DNA of 64,000 nucleotides from Incurvaria masculella (GCA_946894095.1 OX335658.1:11523001-11587000), one strand, 5' to 3'. Positions 1-10,944 are shown, numbered from the stretch's first letter. The notes: a model not told the origin generated them from the letters alone. Program-made: numbers and translations.

Positions 1-72
1 TGGGCTAATATCATAACGGTAGTTGTGTGGTATTAGCCATCAATGTCAGAACGCATAAAAAAAAGATTATTT
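1..72 (+). repeat. SINE 3' tail, cut by the window edge
   Basis: Shows the shared tail of the window's dominant SINE family (gctaatatcataacggtag, then ttagccatc and gcataaaaaaaa). The body and head lie outside the window. It matches the tails at 13,621-13,687 and 42,729-42,789. Confidence 0.85.
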
Positions 73-690
73 CAAAATGAACTTGTGACAGAATTTATGT
101 TTACGCCGCGACCACTAGCGGAAATTTAGTAGACCACTATCGGCGACGGCGCCTCCATTCCGCTTCGCGCTCCGGACCGACGCGCATACCTACTTCAGTC
201 CTGCTGCGCTCGTGTCATATTCTCTATTATATTTAAAATCAGCGATACATTCATACTTATACAGTCCACACCGAAGTTTTAATTTACCTAGATAAAGAAG
301 CTCTAGGCCCTCACAACTTATGACCCGACTACGTAGTTTTGAAGAGTCATTACAATAAAAGCCACGTATAAGTTTCTCTCCGTTCGGTTCTATACGGAGC
401 TGTCAGTCCGAACAAACATGTGAGTATTCAAGCTGGCTTCTATCTAATGTCAAGACCCCATTCGCTCTAGAATTTATCTTTGACGAAAGAGCGGGCTTCG
501 ATGTATATGCGATGTATATTCGATGCATTATCGAATGATATGAATCATAAATTAGGACGTGTACGCTAAGTAAAGCCGCTTTCCACGAGGGGTGAGCGAA
601 GCAGAATTATGTTGGTATTATAGCATAATATGTGTACTCTTTTCAGCAGCTCTTGCAGTATAAACCGAAATAAGACTTACATAGTGATAT
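73..690. other. No recognisable feature
   Basis: Intergenic-type sequence with a short CpG-rich patch near 105-190 and a degenerate 'cgatgtatat' repeat near 498-530. No coding, RNA or element signal was recognised. Confidence 0.5.
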
Positions 691-694
691 TAAT

Positions 695-790
695 TGAAGA
701 GGATATATTTAGGTGGTTTGGACATGCAGACGGAATAAGGAACGAAAGAATGACGAAACAGATTTACCGAGCGCAAGCGTGGAACTATGA
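695..790 (+). pseudogene. LINE (RTE-like) 3' coding fragment
   Basis: Frame +3 reads FRWFGHADGIRNERMTKQIY, which resembles the conserved C-terminal 'WxGHvxRM.d.R' module of insect RTE-type LINE polyproteins. Only about 30 codons survive, so it is a dead 5'-truncated remnant. A second piece of the same module lies at 52,212-52,395 on the minus strand. Assignment rests on motif recognition only. Confidence 0.6.
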
Positions 791-887
791 TACCTCGACC
801 AGAGGGGGACACCATAGTAAATTAACTTGCGGGCTGAACCGGCATGTGAGTGATATATGGTTGAATTTCGGACCATGATAATGGTAC

Positions 888-967
888 GAAACGCAAGTAA
901 CCGTCGGATTTATGAACTCACTTGTCTATTCACCCAGAGAGTTAATTTACAATGGTTACCCTCAGAG
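888..967. mobile_element. MITE family A, half copy
   Basis: Contains the family-A terminus ('ctcacttgtctattcaccc' then 'gttaatttacaatggttacc') seen as inverted ends at 24,146-24,293. The opposite end is not convincing here, so this is a truncated or decayed copy. Confidence 0.6.
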
Positions 968-1049
968 CTGAATTTGCAGCAGAGAAGGCAGCTGTGACCC
1001 GACTGCGGCTAGTTGGTGGCGGTGAGTGAACTAAAGCGTAATATTTCTC

Positions 1050-1290
1050 GGGCAGCCCATGGCATGCAAGACTTTTCCACGTATTTGTTCACATTACCAC
1101 CTGCGCTTGTAATGTATTCATCTCACGAATTTTTGAATTTTGCATGGCCGCTTCGAGCATGGGTCATTCAATGTGATGGTACAAACCTGGATAGGACTAA
1201 CCCTAACACCTAGTAAGTAAGGAACGTGGAATCCGAACTACGAAAGACGAATCCCTTATTCGGCTCCTAAGACATACTCGGGAATAAATG
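1050..1290 (-). repeat. SINE copy, body plus orphan head (decayed)
   Basis: Antisense copy of the common SINE body (gcatggccgcttcgagcatg, then gatggtacaaacctgg and cacctagtaagtaaggaacg). It is followed by the third-type head (aatcccttattcggctccta). It is more diverged than the copies at 45 kb. Confidence 0.7.
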
Positions 1291-1886
1291 CAGTGGGCCT
1301 AATAGTAGTCTTTTTACGTGTCAGGAATATTCAATTAAATTAATTTAATGATTCAGATCTTTATTTCATCTTTATACGATTCAAGGCGTTATTTTATTTT
1401 GAACCAGTTATAATCAACCGATTGATCTTAAATTATGCATACACGTTTTCTATCCTACAATTATAGAGAAAGCCGTCAATCTCTTGACGTCGACATACAC
1501 ATACCATTTTGTTCGATAAGTCTCTGCTATTTTTACTTCTACGTTATAAGCACTTTCAGTTTTAGATGTTAAAACAAGATTTATTTAGGCCAATATTAGT
1601 TTTAACTGCAATTAAATAGGCAAATCATCGCATTGAACATTCCTTTATTACATTGGGGCACTTAAAATCAGAGGAGCTGAAAAAAGTGTTTCCAAAATAT
1701 GTTTCCACTTAAACAAAGTAGAAATATATATTTTTTTATTGAATGAATTACAAAGTCTATCCACACCAGTCTTCTCAATATGACAAATGACCAGATTCTC
1801 AACAAAATGGTAAATTTTGTTCTCATCCTCCCAAAACACACACACCCCCACGCACACATATGAATTCCTACCCTTGAAACTTTCAC
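1291..1886. other. AT-rich sequence, nothing recognised
   Basis: Flank of the transposon to the right. Low-complexity AT-rich DNA with short spurious reading frames on both strands. Contains an ACACAC tract near 1,839-1,858. Confidence 0.5.
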
Positions 1887-1890
1887 ATTT

Positions 1891-1917
1891 CGAGGGCTTC
1901 AAGCCATAGGGGCGTAT
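1891..1917 (+). repeat. Left terminal inverted repeat, 27 bp
   Basis: Perfect inverted match to 7,622-7,648. It contains an odd palindrome GGCTT-C-AAGCC, suggesting a dimeric protein-binding site. The match stops sharply at the 28th base. Confidence 0.95.
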
Positions 1918-2119
1918 ATGCAAAAATACGATTTTTCGATTTTAATGCCATTCTATTCCATTATTATCTATACACAATCACAATTTTTTTCACAAATTTC
2001 TGGTAGTTATTTGCTGAGAAAATAACAAATTATCATTGGGCGTATCTTTGCAATAAAAAAAGTATTGTCATACCAAAAAGGCGAATAGTAGCCGTAAATG
2101 CAATTTTATAGCACATTTG

Positions 2120-2412
2120 CGCATTTTAAACAGATCAAATAGACGTATGAGCATACGAGTATTAATTTCAGTAGTAATCTAGAAAAGTGTATCAGGCCAT
2201 TCAGATGTATATGCATACGGCCATGTATTTTCTTAATTGTATAGGGATTTATGGCAAGCAGTATAGAAGTATGTGCATGCGGCCATGTATTTTCTAAATT
2301 GTATAGGGATTTATGTCAAGCAATGCAGACGTATGTACATACGACCATGCATTTTGAAATTATATTCGGATTTATGGCAGGCAATAGAGACGTATGTGCA
2401 TACGACCGCGCC
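2120..2412. repeat. Subterminal tandem repeats with a palindromic core
   Basis: About five degenerate units of 60-65 bp, each centred on a near-palindrome such as GACGTATGTGCATACGA (cores near 2,144, 2,209, 2,271, 2,332 and 2,391). Three linkers contain 'gggatttatggcaagca'-type sequence. Placement just inside the left TIR suggests transposase-binding sites. Confidence 0.8.
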
Positions 2413-2570
2413 TTTTAGTGTTCCTGTCTCAGGTTTTCGTCAAAACGCGGGCGCATGCATAGATTTTACGTCCTTGAGGTTCGACAGTTTGTTACGTCAG
2501 CGACTCAGTTTGCAGTGCGCCGTGCGTCGCTGCGTAGAGTAAACGTGCATGTGGTTATTTGAACGAATCA

Positions 2571-5500
2571 ATGTCAGAGCGTCGGGACAAAATCCTACGT
2601 TTGGCACTGTGTGATAATGTGTCAATCAATGATGGTGAGTAATTCCAGTACCTACTTTAATTACAGTGCTAGCTTGAAAATTCAGAACATCAAAATCTTA
2701 CTGTGCATGTCGAATAGAGAAAATATAGGATATTTGCATACAAAACACAATGAGAAGTAATTGCTAGTTGGCATAATAGCAGATTATAGGGAATACTCTT
2801 GCTGACAAAAATGGTTTTAGGATGTAGAAGAAAGCTAGTTGTACACAGTTTATCATAATGATTTACGTTGGTACCTACAACTTGCTTACATTTACCTACT
2901 GTTCCGGCTCAGTTTTTGAGAGCTGATTGTTCTTATTTTCATGGATCCTCGACATGATGGCTAATGCCACACCCACTGTCATGATATAAACTTATATCCT
3001 TCCTTATATTGCACAGCTAAATTGAACTGGATGGAAAACGGGGACAATTTTCATTGCCGATTCGACCATCGTTGGTTCAATGTGGTGGTACAAACACTGG
3101 TGATATATAAAAACTCATATTAAGGAAGAGTAGTACCTATAGTTTAACGTGAAATCTGAACAACGAACGAAGAATCCTTTAGTCTTACGACATGCACGGG
3201 AAAACATTCATACGAGACCAACACGCCACACAGAGGACTGCGATCGTGCAGTGTGGTGATGGTAAGGGTGGAAAAGAAAACAGCAGAATAGGTATTCAAA
3301 CCTGGGTTTTTTTTATGGAATCCCGACATGATGGCTAATACCACACCCACCGTCATGCTATCAGCCAATAACATCACATGAAACTGCGCGGCTACATAGA
3401 AGTGGATGGAAAACACGAACAATTTTCCCTGCCGCTTCGACCGATCGTTCATCCAATGCGGTGGTACCAACCCGGGCGGGATTAACTCTACCACCTAGAT
3501 GCACCTAGCTAGTAAGGAAGGACCTACTGTTTAACGTGAAATCCGAACCACGAGCGAAAAATCCCTTAGTCGCCTCTTACGACATGCACGAGAAGAAATG
3601 TGGGTCCGGCACGTAAAAAGAATACAATGGCTAGCTTGTATTATTTTTGCGTGCTGGACCCATACGACACATAATATATGGTTTTTTTTTATGGAATACC
3701 AGCATGATGGCTAATACCACACCCACCGTCATGATATCAGCCCATAACACCACATGAAAATCAGGTGCCATGCCAGGACCTTCCTTATATCTAACTATCA
3801 TATCATATTGGCGGGTGCGAAAAATAGTTGATTTAATATACAATTAATATACATATAACAACGGCTTATTTTTGAGCTTGTTTAGTATATTTTAGTTATT
3901 TTAGAATTTGCTTAATTAAATTTATCTCACAGTATTGGTTTGTTAAGATTTAAGAATAGGTGCTGCTTTGGTTCCGGCACAAAAAAAGAATACAAGCTAG
4001 TCCACTGCATTTCTTCACATGCATGTCGTAAGAGGCGATTTGTCCCAGTAAACTGTATATCCTGTTCTTACTAACGAATTGGTAGGGTTTATTTTGCCCG
4101 GGATGGTACCACTGGATCAAATTAACGATAGACAAAGGAGCAATGACGATTGTCCGTTTTTGTCATCCAGTTTAGTCTAGCTGCGCATTATAAGGAAGGT
4201 CCTGGGGGACACCTTGTTCAAATGTGGTATGGTGGGCTTATGTGGGTGTGCCATCATGTCAATTTCTATAAAATAATATGAAATTAAGGTGACTTAACTA
4301 CTCTGTGATATGACCTTGCTAGGTTTACAACTTTGGTATCCCTTTTGATTTTTTAACTCACATTGATAAACATTCCAGGGTCTTCGAAAGAAAATCCACC
4401 TGCGGTTGAAGAACAAATTGACATTTTGCATTCGGCGCAATCGGAGGCATTAAGGGAGTCGCCTCTAACGCTTGAACAACAATTAGTAGTGGCTGAAATG
4501 GAAAACCTAGGCTTTACTGGCTCTGGCCTTTTCGAGAATAATTGTGCAGCAGACATTCCAATATGTTCGCATTCGACCACATTGTCAGTATTTACAATCA
4601 ATAACGAAATAGTACAAGACCAACTAGACATTTCTTCAGTTGAAAGTAGACAGCAACTAACACCACTGTTTACACCAATATCATCCGTGCAACCATTGGA
4701 AACTGTTTTAGAATCTTCTAATCCTACAATAAATTTAAATGATGACATCTTACGACCAACACTCATAGACTCTGAAGACGATGATTCTGTGGCAGACCCA
4801 GACTACGTTCCTTCTGATACTGAAAATCAACCATCACCAACTTCTATTCAAACCCAAGAACCCATCAGCATGAACAATTTGCTTGATCAACTACCTATAC
4901 AAGTAGAATCACCATTGTCCGTTGCCATCAATATAAGCCATCAAGAAGGAATTATATCTCCACTGGTAAAAAGAAATAAAAGAAAAGCACCTGAGACATG
5001 GAAAAAAAATACAAGAAAAATAAAAAGAAACAGCGGCGTAGAATATAACACCGCTAAAGGTAAAAATAAACCGGCAAGAAAGTGCAGTAATGACCCATGT
5101 AAGTGCCAAAAAGCTTGTCACCTTAAAATTGACAATGACGCTAGGCAGAGCCTTTTTGTTTCGTACTGGGGCCTTGGAAGTCTCGACAGGCAAAGAGATT
5201 TTCTAGCCAAAAACGTGACATCAACTGAAGCAACAGGATCACGTGTTGTGAATTCCAGAAGAAAATTCACCCTGCACTATAGTTTCAAGATCAAGAATGA
5301 AAAAGTAGTTGTGTGTCAACCATTTTTCCTTATGACTTTAGATATTAGTGACAAAATGGTCCGCACAGCTCTGAAAAAGTCACGCAGAGGGGTGGGAGAA
5401 ATTCAGTCCCCCGACAAACGAGGGAGACACCAACCTTCAAATAAATATGAACATGACAAGATTCAGTTTGCCAATAATCACATTGATTTATTTCCAGTTG

Positions 5501-6780
5501 TGCCATCGCACTGGTGTCGCAAAGATACAAAAAAGGTGTATTTGGAGTCCACACTGAATAAAGAAAAAATGTATGAACTGTACAAGCAGCATTGTTTAGA
5601 GAACGATAAAAATCCTATTTGCAAGACGTCATACAAAGAATTGATTTTGGCAAAAAACATAGATTTTCACAAACCGAGAAAAGATCAGTGCTGGTGTCAC
5701 AAATATGAGCAATTACCCGAAGAAGAACAAAAAGAAAAGCAGGAAGAATACGAAGAACATATTCATAGAAAAGAGTATGCCAAACAAGAAAAAACAAATG
5801 ATAAAATGAGGGCAACGACTGATAGGACTCTGCTTGTTTGCACCTTTGACTTTGAGGCAGTTTTATATTGCCCACTAGTTTTAGGAAAACCTGTGTTCTA
5901 TAAACGAAAATTGGGCAGCATGAACTTTACAATTCACAACGCAGTGACTAAACAGGGATATTGTTACTTTTGGCCAGAGTTCGAAGGCAACAGAGGGGCA
6001 AACGAAGTCTCAACCTGTTTGTATGACTTTATTAAAAAACTCACTGATGTTGAACACCTCGTCTTATATTCAGATTGCTGCCCGGGACAGAACAGAAATT
6101 CTGTTGTTGCAATAATGCTTAACTTCATTATAATGTCACCAGAAAATAACATAAAAATTATTGATTATAAATTCCTTGAGCCTGGTCACACCTATATGGA
6201 ATGTGATAACATGCATTCGGCAATAGAACGGGCATCGGAGTATGCCAAGATCTATATCCCGGAAGACTGGCAAAATGTTATACGGTTGGCTCGTAAAGAA
6301 AATCCATACAAAGTTAATATCATGGACCATACCGATTTCCTGGATTTTAAAGCGATGAGAGGGGCATCTATTGCCAATACAATTAAAGCAACTGATGGCA
6401 CAGTTTTAAAGTGGACAAACGTAAGGTGGTTACAAGTAAGGAAAGATGTTCCTGATTCCCTTTATTTTAAATCTGATTACTGGGAAGAGTTCAAAGAGGT
6501 AAAACTAAAAAAGAAAATAACACGATCAGAATGTTCGTCTTTTATAACCACAAAACTATACCCTGAACAAGTTTTGTTGAAACAGATCAAACATCAAGAT
6601 TTGATGGCAATGTGCCAGGATATGACAATACCGAAAAATTACCACAATTATTATGAAAATTTACCAGTGAAAGAAAGCGTAGGAGCTGTTGCCGATAATG
6701 CCAGAGATAGCAATGACGAAATGGCACTCTCTGCAACCCGCGCAATATATTTGAAGCGTCGGCCCAGAAGGAATAATTAA
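2571..6780 (+). CDS. DUF7869-type transposase-like protein, two exons (2,571-2,634; 4,379-6,780), 821 aa
   Basis: Probable transposase of the surrounding element. Exon 1 begins at ATG 2,571 and ends in phase 1 at a consensus donor (GATG|GTGAGT, intron from 2,635). The intron ends at CCAG 4,378, and the split codon joins in frame to an open exon ending in TAA at 6,780. The apparent in-frame start at 4,363 is TTG and lies inside the intron. Residues (821-aa numbering): acidic, Ser/Thr-rich N-terminus to about 210; basic nuclear-localisation-like stretch 219-239; Cys cluster C257, C262, C264, C268 with H269; CxCH at 459-462; charged helix 466-496; RNase-H-like core with D512 (TFDFEAV), D587 (YSDCCPGQN) and D631 (HTYMECDNMHSAIE). 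This resembles DUF7869 proteins of insects and cnidarians. The catalytic assignment is inference. An AATAAA lies about 340 bp past the stop. Confidence 0.85.
2950..3200 (-). repeat. SINE copy inside the transposase intron
   Basis: Antisense SINE body (attgaactggatggaaaacg, ttcattgccgattcgaccat) ending in the orphan-type head (aatcctttagtcttacgaca). Clearly diverged from the younger copies. Confidence 0.75.
3310..3620 (-). repeat. SINE copy with orphan head, inside the intron
   Basis: Antisense. The tail side carries 'gatggctaataccacaccca', followed by the body with 'tggtaccaacccgggcggga' and the head 'cccttagtcgcctcttacga'. This is the best example of the third head type, with its 5' end at 'gtgggtccggcacgtaaaaa'. 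Confidence 0.8.
3690..3795 (-). repeat. SINE tail fragment inside the intron
   Basis: Contains 'gatggctaataccacaccca' and 'aggtgccatgccaggacctt', then ends abruptly. 5'-truncated antisense copy. Confidence 0.75.
3965..4255 (+). repeat. SINE copy with orphan head, plus orientation, inside the intron
   Basis: Starts in the head (gcatgtcgtaagaggcgatt) and runs through a decayed body (ttggtagggtttattttgcc; attataaggaaggtcctggg) to a short tail near 'gccatcatgtcaa'. With its neighbours it makes the intron a nest of at least four SINE pieces. Confidence 0.7.
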
Positions 6781-7621
6781 TATTTTTAAAGGTTTTTGCA
6801 TATTATATACGGAAATGCACAAAAGGATATGCAATTGCATATAATAAGAAATCAGATTGCAATATAAGTTTTATAAACTTTTTGTATTGTTTAAAAGTAC
6901 CTATCTTAGTTACCTAATTGATGCAGGCCTTTTTTTGTTTCTTGATATGAGTCAACTGTGTGATTTGTGCTTAAAAATAATTACTCACACAAGGCCGGTT
7001 GATCAGCCATTATTACATTTGAGATCATTTTATTAGAAGATTGAATTTTTTTTTGTCGTTTTAATCGAAAGTTTCTTATGTTTTGTGTTTTAGTTATTTT
7101 CTTAACATTACATCTTACAAATAAATGTAATTTTATTGAATTTTTACGTTCTTTTTTATAGTTTGTTGAATGAACTAAACCCTAGAATGGACTGTACTTC
7201 TCCCTTTAAATAATTCGTAGCTTGTGATTTTCATCAAGCCATAGAGACGCATAAATTAAAAAAATCATAGCAGTAATAGTCTTATGAACCGTTTTTTACT
7301 TCTAAAATTGTATATATTTAATATTAAACTAGGATAAAATTATTATGTTATAAATAATTCATTAATAAAAGTTTTTACTTTTACGCCCACCAATCTTTTA
7401 GGTTTTTTGCGGAAATTTGACTAGATTTTAAATTTTTTTTGTCAAACCAAAGAGACATAAACACCTTAAACGACTTTTAGAGAAAACTTAACAAGAATTC
7501 AATGATAATTTATAAACTAGAATGTGTTTATTAAACCACATGCAAATTTACAGTTACCTATTTTAATCACATAAAAAGTTATTAAGTTTTTTGGCTCTCC
7601 TGAAAAGTAGCGATTCTGTGG
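6781..7621. other. Transposon 3' untranslated/subterminal region
   Basis: AT-rich sequence from the stop codon to the right TIR. An AATAAA (about 7,120) is a plausible polyadenylation signal. Degenerate TIR-like boxes at 7,234-7,256 (CAAGCCATAGAGACGCATAA) and 7,443-7,463 (CAAACCAAAGAGACATAAAC) lie in the same orientation as the left TIR. Confidence 0.65.
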
Positions 7622-7648
7622 ATACGCCCCTATGGCTTGAAGCCCTCG
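7622..7648 (-). repeat. Right terminal inverted repeat, 27 bp
   Basis: Reverse complement of 1,891-1,917 without mismatch, followed directly by the second ATTT. Confidence 0.95.
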
Positions 7649-7759
7649 ATTTGAACACACACATACACTCTAACACAAAAACATATTAAACTAGACTACA
7701 ATACTGTCCTACATTCTTCTTTCCCATGCCGTCTGAGCCTAGTGTTGGCCAGAGTGGGC

Positions 7760-8096
7760 AGTCTGAGTTCTCACCTAAATTGGCGTTTACGGCAAACCGA
7801 TCGACTGGCATTTTCTCCAAACTCCATACAAGTTTTTACTAGATATTCTGTGGTTTTACTTCTTCAAGCTCTCAAAGTCAAACGCGGACTTCCGATTTGT
7901 ATGAAAACGCGGAGTGGACGTAAACGGCAACGTCGACGTATTTACGGCAACGTTGAGTAAGCTGTCAAATCAAGCTCGGACTCGCAAATGTTAGTTCGCT
8001 TAACGCCCGCTGCGCGCGCTCTTCAATTTCTCCATAGATTTGAAAACGCCAGTCGATCGGTTTGCCGTAACGCCAATTTAGGTGACAACTTAGACT
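7760..8096. mobile_element. MITE with about 55-bp inverted repeats
   Basis: Arms 7,760-7,815 and 8,041-8,096 pair with few mismatches (core ACGGCAAACCGATCGACTGG). Weaker similarity extends outward through 'agtctgagtt/aacttagact'. The interior repeats 'acggcaacgt' twice. No transposase frame; TSD not resolved. Confidence 0.8.
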
Positions 8097-8639
8097 ACCG
8101 GCTCAGTATTGAGAAGCACCTAGTCTATCGCTGAGCCCATCACCCTTTTCTCTTATATATATGGTTAAATAGCTTAATATTTAGCCACATACCATTTCAT
8201 CTTTAAACTTATGTTTATGTATTGGTTGTGTTTTCTAATACGCCTTAAGTTTAAGTTTAAAACATTGTTTTACTGCATCACAACATTTGCCGTCTTATGT
8301 TACTGCCTCTAAAACTGTATCCAAGCGGATTAAATGAATTATTATTAAATATGTGAAATCATCAAAACGGTGTCTCCGAAAGGGGTAAACATCTACCCTT
8401 AATTATAATCTTATTGAAACTAGAACATGAAAAACAAATTTTATATATCTTTTCGTTGTCGTGAAGTTCAAGATTCTTTGAAAGTAGTGAAAGAAACGGT
8501 AAAAAATTGGCGTTTTTTTTTAATTCAATTTATAAATGAAATATTTTATTTGCAGTATTGTAGTCATTTTAGTAACGCATCTTTTGATACCGTTTGCATT
8601 TCTGTAACTTAATAATTGAGAACGCCAGCCCCCCGTCGC
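8097..8639. other. No recognisable feature
   Basis: AT-rich sequence with short non-significant reading frames. Confidence 0.45.
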
Positions 8640-8781
8640 ACGTGCGAGCCGGTTTCGAGCGTCAATAGTGGGCGAGCGAGTTGGCGAGAGTGAAGGAATA
8701 AATACTTTAGCTGAGCGGCATTTAAGCTCAAAATTGTATATTTGCGTCGTTGAGTGCACTTCTGTGCGTAACACTGGAGGT
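8640..8781 (-). repeat. Dispersed repeat E, copy 1
   Basis: Shares 'aataaatactttagc', a 'ctcaaaattg' block and 'gagtgcacttctgtgcgtaa' with 38,480-38,617. Antisense translations of both copies begin MLRTEV. Element class not recognised; strand is nominal. Confidence 0.55.
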
Positions 8782-9655
8782 CGCCACCAAATCCTCGAAA
8801 TATGAAGTTTAATTGTTTAAAAAGCCTGGAGCTCCTACTTTTGTGAATTCTGTGGCCGCTCCTCTTCTGCGCACTAAGTGAAGGCCCATGGCTTGTTTAC
8901 GTTTTCATTTGTGCTAAACAAGTAATTTCGTCGTTATTTTTTATGAGTTCTCCACTTTCGAGACCACTACATTAATAGGAAAATTGTCAGCTCAACTGTA
9001 ACTGGAATGCCATATGCCCTAATGCACGATTACAGTATTATTACACTAAATTTCAAAATTCCGACTGAATAAAATTTTTTGGGATTAAGTCTTAGTCACA
9101 GGTTAAGGAAAAAGCTATCATAACCGTTACACATTGCCGAATTTACTTTATACACGCTTTTGGTAATCGATTCTTCGTTCTAGCAGAGTTAGACCTTGTT
9201 TTCTTGCGACCGATACCTTGGCCATGAGAAAATCGGATCTATCTCTTGGTTGTTAAAATAAAAGTTTCATCTTTGCAGATTTAATCCTAGTCACGGCACC
9301 AATTAGTATATTAGGATATTTTTTCTATCTGAGAACTATGATTTGGATATGGTTATATTAATTCAGTTGATAAGAAGCTTCGATATACTTATCTACACTG
9401 CCTTATTAAGCAGATATGCACTTAGATAGGAATGCCACTCTACCATAAAATGGATTGCGAATTGTGAATGAATCATAAATGTGTACGAGTAAGATAAAGG
9501 TCAAACACATTTTCCATCCAAGGTAAGGCTTCTGTTAAATGAATCGAGAATAGCCCTGACCTATGTGAAATCGACCTGGGGCTGCTTTAATATTCCGATG
9601 GGGTTAAATGAGCCGCGACGCGACAGGCTATTTACCTCATGCGCCAAAAATAAAT
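8782..9655. other. No recognisable feature
   Basis: Upstream flank of the unc-13 promoter region. Mostly AT-rich, with no coding or repeat signal identified. Confidence 0.45.
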
Positions 9656-10110
9656 AAATATGTCCGGCACAATCTGCCGGCTCGGCGCTCGTGACATCAC
9701 GGCGGCGGTGGCGGCGGCGGCGGCGTGGCGGCAGCGCGCACGCGCGGCGCGGCGGCGCGGGAGGAGGGCGGCGGCGGCGCGGAGGCTCAGTTCGTGGCCG
9801 GTGCCCAGCGAGTGGGGCGGTAGCGGCGCGCAGGTCGCGAGCGAGATGGCGGGTCGCGGCGGCCGGTGAGGCGCCAGGCCCCGCCGGCCTGCGGTCCCCG
9901 GGCCCAGGGCGACGGGGGCGCGGCGGCGCAGCGTCGCGGCGGCGGCGGGGGAGGCGCCCGCAGCGATGTCCCTGCTCAGCGTGACAGGTACGCGGCGGCG
10001 GCGGATGTGCAAGTGCATAGTGGCACTTGACCCGCGAGCGAGTAGCCGCGCGGGGCCCGCGGCGTGTGCTAGTGCGTGCGTGTTGTGACTGCTGCCGACG
10101 TAGTCGATGC
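9656..10110 (+). promoter_or_regulatory. GC-rich CpG island: unc-13 promoter and 5' leader
   Basis: About 450 bp of (CGG)n-rich sequence stands out from the AT-rich surroundings and encloses the short first coding exon at 9,966. Long frames on both strands here are Arg/Ala/Pro-rich artefacts of the composition. No TATA box was recognised, as is usual for CpG-rich promoters. The exact transcription start cannot be placed by eye. Confidence 0.7.
9966..9987 (+). CDS. unc-13: unc-13 (Munc13) coding exon 1
   Basis: ATG at 9,966 encodes MSLLSVT plus one base of the next codon, ending at donor ACAG|GTACGC. Spliced to 55,691-55,720, the frame gives MSLLSVTVKKARYVAMQ. This matches the extreme N-terminus of the long UNC-13/Munc13 isoform (MSLL-x-V-x-VKKA), the first strand of its C2A domain. 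UNC-13 acts at presynaptic active zones, where it primes synaptic vesicles by opening syntaxin. The N-terminal C2A domain homodimerises or binds RIM. Evidence is the match of both exons, agreement of splice phase, and the CpG-island context. The exon is only 22 nt, so it cannot be identified alone. Confidence 0.82.
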
Positions 10111-10940
10111 CACGTGCTGGCTCTGCCCGCTGACCGGCGCACGTGCTCCCCCGCTCAGTGCAGCCGTTGCGTTGGCGTTACTCTCAGATGATCCCAAACA
10201 TTGCACCGCTCATTTCATTCAAGCGACGTAACGCGACAGGCTAGGGGCCATAATGGCGAACTACGAGTAAACAAAACAAAAGCTCTTTCGCAATCTAGAG
10301 TTTGTAGAGACGATGTGATCGGATAACATGATTGATGACTGGTTTCCATTTCATGCTATAAATACTCCTGAGAATAAGCTGGGAAACGGGTAAAGTTTTC
10401 TTCCATTAATATTGGATGAGAAAGTCTAGTAAGAAACGGGCTTTTAGTAAAAAGTTAGTGAGCACTTTATTAGATTTCCCACTGCGACTTATGTTTACCG
10501 AACGAATATACAGTATGCAGTGCACAATTATTTCCTATGGAACGTCTTGTATCGTGGTCCATGGTTATATATTCATAAATTAAGTTCAATTGAATAATAG
10601 AAAAGGGGTGCTAAATAAATTGTGGTGTGTGGGGTCGGCACTTTAAAGTTTACACGTAGTCTCAATGGATTTCTTGCTGTGTAGGTAGTAAAGGAAAAAA
10701 TAGGGAACATGTTTTATGGTGGGGTAAACTTCGATGAAGATTTATATTAAATTTAGAACCTGTTAGGGTCGCGCGTTTTAACTGAATAAAAAAATTAAGA
10801 ATCTGTCATATTCTTACTTGTTCTCGGGACTTTGGTAGTTCCTTCATCGCATAATATTTTTTTGGAAAAATAATGCATTGTAAAATCCAATACATTTTAT
10901 TTCGTGCTGATAAAACCATAAACAAAAAAGTTACAAGGCT
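10111..10940. other. No recognisable feature (5' intron)
   Basis: First part of the proposed intron; composition drops to AT-rich. It might hold regulatory elements, but none is recognisable by eye. Confidence 0.45.
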
Positions 10941-10944
10941 TTAA

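Larger units (their letters stand above)
1891..7648 (+). mobile_element. Complete TIR DNA transposon encoding a DUF7869/DDD protein (Sola-like)
   Basis: Both ends carry the same 27-bp sequence in inverted orientation, starting CGAGGGCTTCAAGCCATAGG, with no mismatch. The element is flanked on each side by ATTT (1,887-1,890 and 7,649-7,652), which reads as a 4-bp target-site duplication. Inside are subterminal repeat arrays, a two-exon gene (2,571-6,780) and several SINEs confined to the intron. A 4-bp TSD plus a DDD-type protein are hallmarks of the Sola superfamily, but membership is inferred and a separate group is possible. The intact TIRs and open frame indicate a structurally autonomous copy. 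Confidence 0.85.

Noticed and set aside
4363..4378. In-frame TTG at 4,363 as the start of the long transposase-like protein
   Set aside because: It is not an ATG and lies directly before a good acceptor (ATTCCAG). An upstream exon joins in exact phase.
4353..6330. Antisense frames across the transposase exon
   Set aside because: Shadows of the coding strand with no motifs of their own.
9561..10142. Long antisense and sense frames in the GC-rich block
   Set aside because: Arg/Ala/Pro-rich low-complexity translations produced by (CGG)n composition. The short exon at 9,966 explains the block better.
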